This document shows, piece by piece, positions 44,812 through 57,334 of a stretch of DNA of 64,000 nucleotides (its first letter is position 1; each line of letters begins with the position of its first letter). Below the pieces are notes generated by a model. That model was not told where the DNA came from, ran no database searches, and saw nothing but the letters and a program-made list of their open reading frames with translations. The stretch is from Gracilaria vermiculophylla (taxonomy: Eukaryota; Rhodophyta; Florideophyceae; Gracilariales; Gracilariaceae): NCBI GenBank assembly GCA_019155205.2, contig JAHNZQ020000181.1, positions 3,401,305 to 3,465,304 of the forward strand, written 5' to 3'. Made by a program: the position numbers and the translations under genes.

Positions 44812-47800
44812 TATCTAACATAGTGCTTATGAGTGTACTGCGTTTCGTGAGCTTCATTACGCGTTCTTTTTCGTTGATTGCCCTTGTTCGGTTTTTCTGG
44901 TTGTATACAGCTCAAAAAAGAAGCCTGATTTCGGGAAAAGCAAGAGTTAGATGAACTCTGCTGCTCAAAGAAATATAACCTGTTTTCGAACGTTCTGGTC
45001 TCAGATTCATGTTCTCAGAAAACTGGAAAATCATGATGTCCGGTTGCGGTTGAATAAAATAAAAGATTTTTGATATCGGAAAATAAATATATATTTAATA
45101 CTTTAATTTGATTTTATGGCAACCGTGCATAACACTTGAGTGAACGGGTGTACGATGATGCCCATTCAATTTGGCGGGCCCTCATCTATCTCGAAAGAAT
45201 GTTTCAGATAGTTTATTTCTGTACATTCACCGGCTAACCTGTCATCCCTTTCCATTTAGAACCATTCGAAAAACTCGCTGTTCCCTTGACGATCATCATG
45301 AAGAACAGAAATGATTCAAAGGAGAGGGAAATGCATGAAAGGTTCAGAAAAGTATCTTTTGCAGAAACTCGGGAAGGAGACATGCGTCAAAGAAGATAAG
45401 GATGTTTCCGGAAAGAGATGATCGAACGCAACGGTACAGTCTCTTCAATGTAGCATACGATAAATAACTCTGCGCCTCCGCTTGCCGAACATTTTCCGGA
45501 AATGAAACGAACTTTCTAAGACGCTCCACGCATGAAAGCAAAGAACACCATAAAAACACTATGGACCCTGATCTCATTGTTTTTGTGGTTTACAACGGAG
45601 AATCTTGTCAGGAAAGATATCATCATCGTTAGAAGATGTAATGTGGACCAAGAAAATCGTCGCTATGCATGATAGTCCTCTGTTTTTTTTAAGCGTTTTG
45701 AATGAGCGAGATCGAAGGCCTGTTGGTTTTACGATGAAACTGGCATCTAAAACGCCCGGAGACAAGATTGATACCTATCGGCAGAAAAAAAGGTGTGTCA
45801 TGTATGGCTGATAAAAAGATCGAAGTGGTAAGTTTTTTCTTACCCCTTCGGATCAGAAATTTCGTCCAGACTTATTAAGAAACTACCAAGTTGCGCTCCA
45901 TATTCTCTCTGCTGCTATCAATACCTGCTCGTGGCGGAAGTTCCCATCCAGGTCTTGGTTCTTAGGATGGAAAGGTCTAATATGCAGATTCTTTTCACCC
46001 TCTGAATCGTTCTTCTCATCGGAGTTTACTATGCTCTCTGGAGTTCCCACTCACGCTTCATATCTATACTATTTCTATCTAGAAAAAGTCTCCACCCCTT
46101 TTCTCTTCGTAATTTCGAGACAAGAATGGGTCTTATTACTTGAATGCTTGCTGTCGCAAAAGGCACATTGATCATTAGACCAATAGAGAAATCCTTCCTT
46201 TCTCGAACTCAAACTCAGCGCAGATCTCGGCTCTCAATTTCATGGTTATTTGAGCCCACAAAGATCCTGGTGGAACATTTTTGACTCTCAATTTCAGCTT
46301 TTTGCGACCCTCTCTTTCCTTTCATAGTCTTTCTTTACCTTGTTTTGCATTGACTATCACAATCTCGCGAACGGCCTCCAATAATACCGTTGTACATCAG
46401 TTGAGCCTTTAATGCACTTTTGGTTAACCAAAAGATGAGGAAGGAGCAAAATGAAACGTTTTGCTCATTAAAAAAACATATCACTCAGGGTAGAAGTGGA
46501 TATTCTTTGTGTTATAGAACATAAATTTTGCAGCTGCAGCAAGTCAGAAAGTGTTGATGCTTCTGAAACATTGTTCCGCAGAATACGACTTGATAGTGCA
46601 GAAAATTGAAGTAGCTCTGGGGCTCTGTATGGGGTCAGAAAGTACCTCGAGAATCACTTTGTTGTTGACAATCAGTAATAATACTCCCCACAACGAAACT
46701 CGACAAACAATGACAGACGAAAGAATCATGATCTCGAGCGATCAGGACTATTGGTCGACAGTAAAAAGCATGTGAAAGCGAAACAGAAATGAAACTGTCC
46801 TCAAGAAACGCTAAAAGAAAAAGATGGAGAAAAATGAAAACGATTCTGACACGAGCGGCGGAGAAAGCAATAAATGGGTACAACTTACACAGCTCATCAC
46901 CATATATGTGCTGCCAGTGCATCCCGCTAGTTCTTCCATCAAAGGGAAAGTAACTCGTCGCCATTGTGAGATATGAGCAAAGAAAAATGTAGATCACATC
47001 TTGTTTTGACAAGTATAACTCGAAGAAACGAACGACCAGCACCTAGAAAAATTCAGGTGAGACAAGAAAATGATATATATCATCAAGCAGTAGCTCTCAA
47101 GGGTTTCGGCTTTCTTCTAGAGAGAAAGAAAAATGGAGATATAGAACTTCTGTCGCCCCGTAGTCTAGCACAACACACAACTAAAGACAAGAAAAAAAAG
47201 AGAGCAGCGAAGACGATCAGTTCTCATGATTGTCGACGAGAGCACAACCTTTTTCTAATGAAAAATGTTAGGAAGTCCTTTTTCGTGAGTAATGCGATTA
47301 AGAACAGAAATTTGAAAGAAAACATGAAACCAACTTGTTGTTGTCGTTGCACGCCTTCTCATGACCAAAAATGGTTTAAAGCTTCTCACTGTTGGTAGAC
47401 TAAGATCCTAGTACATGAAGAAGCAGTTTGAAATCATGCAATATCAGGAAAGTCGCAAAAACACCTCTCAAACAGTTAAGATACATATACACGCAGTTGT
47501 GTGTAAAAAACTCACTGTGATGCTTTCTCTTCTGAATGAACACTGCCAACATTAGGCAGCCAAAATGCCATTCCGATCCAGGTCAGAGTGGTCAGATTGA
47601 GAGGTAGATACCTTGCTGTTGGTTTTCCCCGATCTTGTTAACTGCCGAAACTAGATACCTCATAGTGCGATCTACATTTTCTCGTTTGGCTCTGATCCGC
47701 CGCCAACTTCTTCGAGCTGAGTGTTTCCTTCAACTGTACTTTTCTTTGGAAGCATGGAGGATCGTACTGGAAAGAGAACAATGTATATTCTTGAATTAGA

Positions 47801-49103
47801 TTTGGAATAATTCCCTGGTATTCCGATAGATAATTGATTCCGACTTCTTTATGCCATCTGTTGAGCATAGACGTATGCAGACGAATTCTGTTTGTTTCTA
47901 CAAGAGGTACGAGGGCACAAGATATTGAAATATTTCAGATACATGAATGATGTACAGAACAATATTACAAACAGGCCCATGAACTTCCCACTGTGAAAGA
48001 TTTATTTTATTTTTTCAAGAGAAATTAAGGTAGTTGCTTTATTTGAGCGAGTCTCTGGATGGTGGCCAACACATGCAATGAGTAACAATGACGACCTTCA
48101 TGAGTCGAATAAATAACAATCCCCGCCATGGGCAGCAAACCTTGATGCGAGACCAGGGATCGTTCACATAAATCCTCACTCAGCGATCCCAAGAGCAGCA
48201 CCTGGCTTCTAGTCATTTCTGTGAAGAGCAAGCATTGCTTACTGTCTATGTAGTACTACTGCCGGATACTAGATGCACATTTTGGCCTTTCTTAAACGCA
48301 TGAAGATCTTCCTCAAACCCAGAAAACATAGCGAGAAAGAATGAAACTTTTACTTTTCTCTCAAACTGGTGTCAAAAACTCTCTAACTTATCAGTAGCAA
48401 TATAGTCAACTGCCCAAACATATTTGTTTTTATTTTTTTATCCTTCAGCCATCCACCCAATTTCCCGATTATATGAAGTACTGCTTTTCTCGAACAATAA
48501 TGTTGTCATCGATGACATTTTCGGTGAATGGTAATGATTAATAAGCACAGTTGGACTTCAACAAAAACAAAAAAAAAAGATTGTAGTAGATAGAGAGTAG
48601 AAGATTGAGACTAATTTTTCTCATTTCAAGAATAGAGGCGTAAAAACTTTAAGAGGGATCGCTTCCATCTCATTGTCTATAGAGGAAAAATTGTCTTACG
48701 ATTAGATAAATAGATGCTGGACACATTCGAGGTTTAGCCCTTGATAGAGGTCACTTTTAGTGGAGTCTCGTGCGTCTTACTAACTGCACCGATGCGACAT
48801 GCGCTCCATAGAAGTCGACCCAAGTTCTGTTCAAGGTGTGAGGTTCAACGGGAAGAAACGTTGCTTTGATCCCTTCTTCTTTGCGCATTGAAGGTAGTTG
48901 TGAAGTGATGTGCTCGGTCTACCCGACAGAAACAAGTCTTATGCTGAATAGAAGTTGTAGGATTAATTGCTTTTCTCTCCCTACGAGTAGAATTTCAATG
49001 GCACTCAAGCGCAGTTCAGAAATCATCCATTACAGCATGCAAACGACAGGGCACCATCTTTTGCTGAAGATAGTTCCGCCTCATAATCACAACACCTTAC
49101 ACA
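44812..49103. other. AT-rich intergenic, no confident gene
   Basis: More than 4 kb without a supportable gene. Short frames at 46973-47398 (lysine-rich) and 47638-47868 have no recognisable domain. No LTR or TIR was recognised by eye. Confidence 0.4.
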
Positions 49104-49382
49104 TCACCGTGTTCCACGGTATATCTTACTCACAATGTTGACCTCTAGTTTCAAGTTGGGGATCTCATACTGTGACCGTTGCCTTACATTCTGAACTGCA
49201 CAGCTCAAGTCGTTTACCGAGGCTCCGAGTCTTAATTGCTCCATTTCTGCCTCGGTCATTGCTCCATTTCCGGCTGCCAGCAAGTCTCTTTCATGTGGGG
49301 CGTCAATGATCCTTGAAAATGAGAATGTGTACATGGACGATGTCATGATGCACGCAAAAATTCTTTCATCATAAACGCTCAA
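49104..49382 (-). pseudogene. paralogous fragment of the coiled-coil protein
   Basis: The frame reads DAPHERDLLAAGNGAMTEAE, then EQLRLGASVNDLSCAVQNVR, aligning with DAAHERDLLYARIGEMSMAE and following residues of the 43386-44111 product. At DNA level AAGTCTCTTTCATG followed by GCGTCA is shared. Only this region is conserved; the start and end of the frame are unrelated. It is a duplicated exon or gene relic. Confidence 0.6.
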
Positions 49383-49503
49383 GGAAAATGCATGCGCTAG
49401 GCTGAAGCGGAATCGCGCACCGGAACATCACATGAAGCGTTATCGGTATACTGAAACGAAACTCCGCACTGCTGAGTGTCACTTGCGGACCGCCTCGTGC
49501 GCT

Positions 49504-50916
49504 CTACGTCGCTTTGATGAACGAAAGCATCTTCGTCTTTGAGCGTACCTCCTTTTTGCTGGGTTTGAATCTTCCTTCTGCCTGTACCAGATCCACCAAG
49601 TCTTCCGTTATGTAAGATTTGTACCAGGGCTCATTTAGTCTTGAAAAGATAGCAAGCTGATCGTCTACGGATAGCTGATCTCCTCTTTGAATAGAGTCAG
49701 TGAGCACGAACATACCCCCGGGCTTCAATACACGGTGAACCTCTTTCACAACGGCCCTTCGCACATCCGGTGGGAGCTCGTGAAACAAATATATACAATA
49801 CACCACATCGGCTGACTCGCTGTCAATCGGCAAGTCCTCCGCAGCCGCTTGAAGGAATCGAACATGTCCTAACTCGGCATCCCTATCGACGCGCTTGCTT
49901 CTCCAGTACCTCATGTTTTCCCTCGCTTTCTCGAGGTAGAAAGGGCTTAAGTCGGTGATAGTGTACTGGGCTTGGGGCCAATTATCTCGAACAAAAGTGG
50001 CAAAACGACCGGTTCCAGCAGCAAGTTCAACAATGTTGAGCTCGTTCTGCGCCTTGTTGCACTTGCTGACGTATTCTTGGATGGGAATGAGAGTAGATCG
50101 TTGCATGGCATCTTGGCGGCCAAGAAACAAGGCCTCCGTGGATACTTCATAAACATTGGCAGATGCTGAAGACAGCCACCCGTCTGTTTGAATGTGATAG
50201 CTCTGTTTGTAATACTGGGGTAGAAAAGGGCTGTCCAGCCACACAGAGAAATCGGGCGTTTGTTCCCTCAGCCTAGATGACATGGACAGAACTTCTCTCA
50301 AAAGATGGGCGGTTTGCTGAAGCACAAAGAATGGATTGTGCTGACGATGAAGCAGAGTCATGTCCCAAGGGAGTCTGTACACTCCGTCGCGCACGCTTTC
50401 GGAATCTTGGCGAAACGTGTAGAGAACCTCATCTACGTTCCGCGCAAGTTTGACGAACGGGTCTGAAAGTCGGGGTGAGTTAAAAACAGTGCGTGACGCT
50501 GTAGAGTAGCCGATAAACGCAATGTTGCTGAAGTAGGCCATGCGCGGGGCTGTGAAAAGCCAGTATGAAAGCGTTGACGGGCTCTGCGCGGCGGATTGCG
50601 CAACGAAGCGAAGATGACTCGCGCTGTTGAGAAATGGAGCGAGGCGGGGTGAATTGTCGTAAGAGCGCCAAAAACGAATGTAGTCTGTGGGTGGGAAGTG
50701 CAAGTCTTCGGACAGGCCAGGGGATGGAAGGGTGGCATGGCAGCGGACGACGGGCGACGTCTGGGCTTGAAACGGAAAGCGCACGTGCGGGAAGCGTTGT
50801 TGAAGCGAATGGAGAGACTGGCCCGGCACGCGGGAAAGAAAGGCGACAGTAGGGCGCGACGGGTGGAAGTTGCGAGGGGAGCCAAAGGAGAAGCGCGCTG
50901 GCAATGCGACGACCAT
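49504..50916 (-). CDS. plastid-type SAM-dependent methyltransferase
   Basis: A 470-residue frame from the ATG at 50916. The frame stays open upstream to 51549, but this start gives a good transit peptide: MVVALPARFSFGSPRNF, rich in Ser/Arg/Phe, with a likely cleavage at VRC-HA about 60 residues in. The class I methyltransferase core has motif I VELAAGTG at residues ~296-303, DLSPFYLEKARENM, the VVYCIYLFHELPPDVR block and VHRVLKPGGMFVLTDS. The preceding ~200-residue region (YLPQYYKQSYHIQTDGW-like) looks conserved and is typical of uncharacterised plant/cyanobacterial plastid methyltransferases. The substrate is unknown. It is divergent from the Rheb-like gene. Confidence 0.85.
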   Translation of the reverse strand: MVVALPARFSFGSPRNFHPSRPTVAFLSRVPGQSLHSLQQRFPHVRFPFQAQTSPVVRCHATLPSPGLSEDLHFPPTDYIRFWRSYDNSPRLAPFLNSASHLRFVAQSAAQSPSTLSYWLFTAPRMAYFSNIAFIGYSTASRTVFNSPRLSDPFVKLARNVDEVLYTFRQDSESVRDGVYRLPWDMTLLHRQHNPFFVLQQTAHLLREVLSMSSRLREQTPDFSVWLDSPFLPQYYKQSYHIQTDGWLSSASANVYEVSTEALFLGRQDAMQRSTLIPIQEYVSKCNKAQNELNIVELAAGTGRFATFVRDNWPQAQYTITDLSPFYLEKARENMRYWRSKRVDRDAELGHVRFLQAAAEDLPIDSESADVVYCIYLFHELPPDVRRAVVKEVHRVLKPGGMFVLTDSIQRGDQLSVDDQLAIFSRLNEPWYKSYITEDLVDLVQAEGRFKPSKKEVRSKTKMLSFIKAT

Positions 50917-51688
50917 TGCTGCGCGGATGAAGACGAAGGAGCACCGTGCAGGCGAGAGGGCGACGGAGGAGATACACAAACGACAAATCCTCCGTCGCCG
51001 GTCGTCGGTGGGAGCGCCACGCGGGGGCGAGGGCAGTACGGTGGGCCCTCGCACAGAGAGACTCTTCACGGGCACGGGGAGCAGAAACGCCAGTTTTGAA
51101 GTCAGTTCGCTGGCCAATAGAATTGATGGTTTCACAAACGCGTGTAGCAAGGCGCATATGAGGCTCAAGAAATCAGAGCGCAAATTGAAATGTTTTACGT
51201 TTCTGAAACAAATTTGGTTGAACTGTGCGTTGGACACGCACACAAGTGTGATCGCGACTCCCATATTGCGCGCGCTCACAGACTGCGATCGCAGCCTTTG
51301 CGCCGAGCAGCAAAACGCGAGCGCCTCCTCTTCTGGACCTCGGAGGGAATTGACGCCACCCGCTCTGACGCCAGCTCCACCAAGTGCCAAGCACTTGCGG
51401 GCGATGATCGCAACCCCGCGGCGCAGCTGAAATCGACAGCAAGCCAGTCCTCGTCTCCCACACTCCGTACTTTGCACTGCCACTCGGCAAGCGTCCAGCC
51501 ATAAATCAGCCTCCATCAGCCGCCGCCCCACGTGCACGCTCAAAAACATTTACACCCGAATTCGCCCCACCGCTGCTTCTCCTCCCCCCTCCACTCGCAG
51601 CGCAGTGCCCGCACCGCCGCCGCCCCCCCTCCGCACCCACTCCTTCTCCCCACCCGCCGCCCCTTGCGCCGCCTCCCTCGCCACCGCC
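50917..51688. promoter_or_regulatory. divergent promoter region
   Basis: 772 bp separate the two start codons of oppositely transcribed host genes. The half next to the GTPase gene is GC- and pyrimidine-rich. No clear TATA box was found. Open frames run through it on both strands, probably because of base composition. Confidence 0.5.
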
Positions 51689-52429
51689 ATGTCGCAGGTC
51701 GACCCCAACCACGACGACGACCCGCCCCCCACCCAGCCGGAGGCTCCCGCCGCTGCCGACCCCTTTGACATCAATCGCTACTACCCGCCACCGCCGCGCA
51801 ACCCGTTCCGTGTGCGCCGCAGCATCGCCGTGCTGGGCGCCCGCGGCGTCGGCAAGAGCGCCTTCACCATTCAGTGCGTCAACGGCGTCTTCGAGCCCGA
51901 GTACATGCCTACATGCGAAGACACTTTCATGTGGACCACCGTAGTCGACGGAATCTTCTACGAGCTCATTATTGTGGACGCCGACGGCCAGGATGAGTTT
52001 CCCGACTTTGGCATGCAGTACACCATTGGCGTCGACGCCTATGTCCTCATGTTCTCCGTCTTGCACGAGCACACTTTCAAAGTCATCCAGCGAGTGCACG
52101 ACAAGCTGCTGGATACTCTCATAGTGCTCAAGCGCAACGGCACTGAGGAGTTGCCGCGCGTCTTGGTTGGCAATCAAATCGACGATACTCAGCGCCGCCG
52201 CGTGCCTGAGAAGATTGCCCAAGAGTACGCCGACCAAAACGGCATTCCGTACTACGAAACCTCCGCCCTCACCGGCGAAAATGTCAAGGAAGTCTTTGAG
52301 CGCCTTCTTAGAATCATATATTCCAACCATGTTGAGTCGCTAAGGGCCTCTGTCACAGAATCGCAAAGCAAGTCGCAACCGCGCCTGTCAGAGGACCAAT
52401 CCCACTCCAGGAATTGTTGTGTACAATAA
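51689..52429 (+). CDS. Rheb-like small GTPase
   Basis: 246 residues from the ATG at 51689 (a GTG-led extension is discarded). A Pro/Asp-rich tail of ~45 residues precedes the G domain. G1 is GARGVGKS (50-57), with Arg at the Ras Gly12 position as in Rheb. G3 is DADGQDEF (97-104), G4 NQID (162-165), G5 ETSALTG. The QDE motif and the VIQRVHDKLLDTL helix also resemble Rheb rather than other Ras proteins. It ends CCVQ, a CaaX box for prenylation and membrane anchoring. Rheb activates TOR kinase signalling in animals and fungi. Unusual: G3 has A-D where most have T-A, and G4 has Gln for Lys. No introns. Confidence 0.92.
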   Translation: MSQVDPNHDDDPPPTQPEAPAAADPFDINRYYPPPPRNPFRVRRSIAVLGARGVGKSAFTIQCVNGVFEPEYMPTCEDTFMWTTVVDGIFYELIIVDADGQDEFPDFGMQYTIGVDAYVLMFSVLHEHTFKVIQRVHDKLLDTLIVLKRNGTEELPRVLVGNQIDDTQRRRVPEKIAQEYADQNGIPYYETSALTGENVKEVFERLLRIIYSNHVESLRASVTESQSKSQPRLSEDQSHSRNCCVQ

Positions 52430-52904
52430 TCGTTCCCCCGTCACTCTATTCACCCTTCTCGTAACTTTAAACATCATCCGATGTTACATGCTACACGAAG
52501 GAGAGTAGTGTGAGATGCGTGCGGCTGCCGGAGCTGTTTTGCGTTAGCAGCTGTACCGCGCCCCACTAAGCTAGTGCCGTTCTTTCCTGCTCGCTTCTTC
52601 GAGCTGTCTTCATCAGTACCAATATGTCCAATTGCATTGTTTTTGTAATTGACCATATGAGAGCCTACGTGGTCAAAGCTTGTAAAAGTACTTATTGCAG
52701 ACAAACCCATTATCAAATCCAATGTCTTTAACATCACTCCCCTTCTGGGAGTGTGCGCATCTTCCATGAGTATTAGGTGAAGCGAGGACGGTATCAAAAG
52801 CGATTTCTAACCATTAGTGAAACGCTCCGTACTTCGGGCTCCAGCGAAACACAATGCCTCCTCATGACAAATATGTGAACAAATCAACCTGCTACGACAA
52901 GCAA
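52430..52904. other. 3' flank of the Rheb-like gene, no gene seen
   Basis: No canonical AATAAA was noted close to the stop codon. The minus-strand frame at 52474-52797 has no recognisable domain. Confidence 0.4.
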
Positions 52905-53300
52905 CCTAAGTTTCGCACAGCTTGCCGTGTAATTGCATATCGTATCACGTGCGTACTAACGGAATTTTTGACGTCCGTTTCTTTTTGTTTAACGGGTGTC
53001 AGAATAGATTGAAAACGCTGCCATGGACATCAACATGTTCGGAGTATCAGGTATGGATCACCCAGAAGAACAGCGGAACGACAGGGAATTGCTTAGAACG
53101 ATATCAAGTACGAAAGATTTGCTGTCAGGTGAACACTCGCCATTAGGGGGTTCACCATGGGCCAGCATGTGAAACACTCGACGTCTGGAAGATCGGGGAA
53201 GTCGCGGTATACATTGTTGCGTTACCGCCCAACTCGTCAGCATGCGACACTATGAGCGCTTCGTGTAAGTTCCAGACACCTCGGGAACCTCAGAGTAGCA
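52905..53300 (+). repeat. duplicated block, copy 1
   Basis: It aligns with 57335-57720 over about 390 bp. Shared strings include AAGTTTCGCACA/AAGTGTTTCGCACA, GTGTCAGA.TAGATTG and CCATGGGCCAG. It contains a 49-codon frame (53023-53172). Confidence 0.6.
53023..53172 (+). pseudogene. short coding segment, C-terminal exon-like (copy 1)
   Basis: A 49-residue frame, MDINMFGVSGMDHPEEQRND... ending GGSPWASM-stop. It matches 57490-57590 in protein (FGV.D...E.QRN...LR...S.K....EH.PL..SPWA), with the stop codon in the same place. Upstream, copy 1 is out of frame by an indel relative to copy 2 and lacks its AG acceptor. No family is recognised. Confidence 0.5.
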
Positions 53301-56300
53301 CCAATGTCGAAGGCTTTTACTGTCCCAATATGGTACGTGAAGTTTCAAGTTTACGCTATTGTATCTGTCTCTAGATCCTGAGGATAATGGTGTACACGTA
53401 ATTGCGGTTCGGCGTTACGCCCAACTTGGATGTATGTATGGTTCGCGTAGGTGTGACGACAAAGCAGTGTTGGCAGATTCTCCTTTCCCACAGACGCATC
53501 ATGTAGGAAAACAAGAGTTACACTTGACCACATGTCGAGGCTGCGGCACATTCAACCCCACGGACAAACCAATTTGTTCTCACTACCAAACAAATCCACA
53601 CACAATCTCTGAGCTTGAGCTTGTGAGCTACAAACCTCCGAGCTATTACGTATGCAAAGCAAATGCGATCCTCAACTGGAATGGTTTCTATTTCGTTGGA
53701 GCGGATGCGCTCCATTTTTCTTGTCTTCTGTTCTCGTAGATAGTGATCGCTGGCTTTCGAGATACCATGTTTTCTTTTGACCTAGAGACTGAAACAATCT
53801 CCATTCTCAATAAACCCGTCGATATAGGCCTTCTCAGTAACTTGATCAACTTTCACTTTTCTATCAGCACCAGCTTCTCATCAGACTGCGGTACTATCTG
53901 CTCCGAGTATTGTTGCGTACTTTACAGTCCTGGGCGCTTGCGTGCATGAGGTTCTTGCACTACCTCAAGAGAGGATACACCCGTCGTCCAATAGCGTGAA
54001 CCGTCCGTACTCCTGAAGCACAGATTAACCTAAATTGATAATAAAGAAAAACCTAGTCACAAAACGAGATAGCGGTTTTATCTCGGACGAAGCAGCAGCC
54101 TACCACACCAATGCGCCACGACCAAAAGAGTCGCACATTTGAGCATGAACGCAGCAAACCAGAAGAAACCCTTCAGTCTTCGAGCAGGAAAAAGTCGTTA
54201 CACACTCCTCTTGCACAGCCATTTGCGCCTTATCGATCTGAGAGGCCCAGCCAAAACCCAAATGTGCACCCTCGCCACTCGGTCCCTGCCTGCGCAACAG
54301 ATTCGTTTGCAGTCTCATTTTGATCCGATCCTTGATGAGTGGATAAGAGACCGGTACATCATCGAAAGGTGAACTGCTTGTGTCCATCCAAAGACTAGTA
54401 GTGCTGATATTATCATTCTTCGTGATAGGTTCTGATTATCTTTGTTATCGAGCTCACAGCTTTGTGCTAAGTACAAGACGTCGAGACAACCTGGCTTTGA
54501 TACAAACGGACATGCATGCTTTCCTTTGGCCTCACCATAAACTGTTTTGCAACCCAGTCCACCTGTGTTGTGCATGATTTCTAATGCGCTGCTCGATGTG
54601 TTTTTCGTTTATAAACCCATCTCTCCTTCTCCTTTGCATTTTGTACTAACTCCTGAGCCCTTCCGTAGACAACGCTGCGTTTGGCCTAATACAGAACACA
54701 GAGTCACATGATGCTGCAGGCTATTCAGTTCAATGACTTTCTGGAGACCAGTAGCTCCTTTTTCGACGACAACCCGGTAAACGCGATGTGTAAACATATT
54801 CCTTTTTGGGAGACGAAACTCAAGTACAGCGAGAGATCAGCAGGGTACTCATGACTAGACTCCCAAGGAGACTCTCCACCAGCCATACTCGACACTCACC
54901 GTAACAGCCATCAATTGAACCACTTTTGATTCTGTCACAGTATAGTATTCTTTGCAGCAACTGATTGAGCAGCTTGACTGCTTTGTTTGATTCCAGGGCT
55001 AGGGACCCACGGCCATTCTTGTTTCTCTTTCTATTCTTGTTGTTTTCCCTTCCATCTGTCTCCTTTTCGTCCGACTTTTCGTGTCGTAATGTTGCTCCTT
55101 TAAAAAGTCTTCGATACAAAACGCTAGCACAGGAGGTCCAACAATCCCCTGAATAGACACAATTGTCTATCCTTCACTACAAGTTCTACAATAAATCTAG
55201 CAGTAACAAAGCACATCCATGAACGCCCATCGTAGACCTGGCTTTCATAATTCCGTGACGCTTTAGGGGCACCTTCACCACCCCGCATGCCCTAACGCAA
55301 TCTGTGGAGCTCCCAAACGTCCCCTCGACAGAAGATATATCGCTAGCATGCCGCCGTCCTTGAATGGACAAGCGGATCACCAAAGCCCGAGGGACACGAA
55401 CCATCTCCAACATTGCACCAATACTGAACCTATGACTCGAAATTCTTTGAAGATTAAGCTTCCTGGGTCGCTTAGCCTCCATCTTAGAAACACCCATCTG
55501 TTCCGACGACGTTCTTCTCGGCGGGCCTCCAGGCGGTCGGCTTCGCCTCCTTGGCGACCCCCTTTACAGGCTCTGGAAGTTGCACTGGCCACCAGCTAGA
55601 TGGCTGCTGAATCGTGCTGCAAAGCATAGTTTCTGTACATCTAGTCTATGCTAGTGACGGCCTTTCCCCCAAAACTGGCAGCCAGTGTAAAATCCATAGT
55701 GAGCCCCAGAAAGATGTTCGGCATGTAGAGGTCTCCAGCATTGTCGATATAAACACACACTGGGCAAGTTCAATTGGTTATTAAAGAGGTTGACGACTGA
55801 AACCAGCTGGAGAGATGTGAGAATGGACGAAAGCTGGAAGGCGACTGGAAAATATTGGCGGCAAGTAAGAAGATCGCGACTCTTAAAGAAATGGGATGAA
55901 GAACATAGCGCAAGCACCGCGATAGATGAGAGAGGTGGCTCGACAGATAATGCATGCAGTGAGTGTTTTTGGACCCGTTGAATCAACTCTGTAAGTCGTC
56001 CAGAAGAAAAAACTAGAAAGCAAGGGTGAAAACGCCTTGATGACGTCTTTCTTCCTTCGAATCGCATTCACTCGCTGTTTGAGCGGTTTAAAAAAATGAA
56101 GACCAACAACAAGACACATCTGAAAAGCCAACAAACGTGGCGTCTTGAATAGCGGATATGACTCTGCCACAGTGACTTCAATGATAAATTCGTGGCTTTT
56201 GTTTCTACCACGCAGTCTTCGGCTTCGAGAGGTCCAAACGAAAAACTGTCACTGACTCTTTCAACTGCTTTTTTGTACCATCTGTTGAATCATTAGGATG

Positions 56301-57334
56301 CGGTCAATTCCAAGAAGCACTGTGTCACGCAACGCAATGGAGCATGTGCGAGGGAAGCAACGGCGGAATCAAGATAATCAAGAACGTAATGTAGCCTTAG
56401 TTCAATTCAGATACCTTGTGGGGAAACCAATGTAGCGTTTTCGGTGATGTTCACACAACGACTGGAAAGTGGGAGCTTTTGGTTGGTTCAGGTGCCGGTA
56501 TGAGATGATTGCAATGCCTACCGTAGTTTTTTTCAATCCATTTCCGCAACCTGTGTCACTATTATGGCTTAAACATGTTGGACGCATTCTGCCTCACTCT
56601 TACATCCAATAATATAACTATATGACATCCGTTGGTCTGGTAGATTTCTTCGCTCCGATTGTTCGTGAGGCAAATTACACCAAACCTTTCACGCAGGGGG
56701 GGATATGCTATCTTGGTAATACTAGATGTTTTGTACTTCCTGTTGCTTGTTTTGGAGCAATCAATTCTCAAATTCTTCAGAGCGAGATCCCTCAGAACAT
56801 ATCATCCAGTTAGCGTTGGGAAAATGCCAAGAAAAACCAAAGCTTGATATATGCAGAGACACTGAATGAATGCTTTGCAGAACAGCAATTCATTTTCATC
56901 AAATAGTATCTGTTCAGGCGTAGCATTCTGTGAATCTCACGGTTCTCATTGGCAACTTTCCTCGGCTGTTTAAAAACTTGGCATTAAAAGAACACAATCA
57001 CAGCGGGCCCAAGATGAAGGACACGAATTGTTATGGATACTGTATGCTGCAATGCCAGATCCCAGCCTTTGCCAAGAAGGGCAGGTTGGAACACTTTGAT
57101 GGCGTTACTTCTCTTAGCTGTTCCACCTCTCGCAGTCCGAAACAGTCGAATTTCGTAGAAGGTGCTCCAGAAGAAAGAGATACGAGTAATCCATGGCAAT
57201 TCGATAAAACAACAGCTGCATCAAAAGTGGTTTCCATCTATTGATGAAATTTTCATACTTCAGACCCCATGAAACTGAATGCTTCTGCTTGATATCTATG
57301 TTAGAACTGATTAACTTGAGACTACAAAAATAAG
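53301..57334. other. intergenic, no confident gene
   Basis: About 4 kb with scattered short frames on both strands and no recognisable domain. Some are protein-like, for example 55790-55981 (ESWKATGKYWRQVRRSRLLK) and 53359-53739, but none has homologous support within the window. Confidence 0.35.

Noticed and set aside
50917..51549. 211-codon N-terminal extension of the methyltransferase frame
   Set aside because: It crosses the divergent promoter region, has no domain, and would bury the transit peptide; the openness fits GC-rich composition.
51506..52330. 274-codon minus-strand frame over the GTPase gene
   Set aside because: It is the antisense shadow of the Rheb-like CDS in GC-rich DNA; the sense frame has all G-box motifs.
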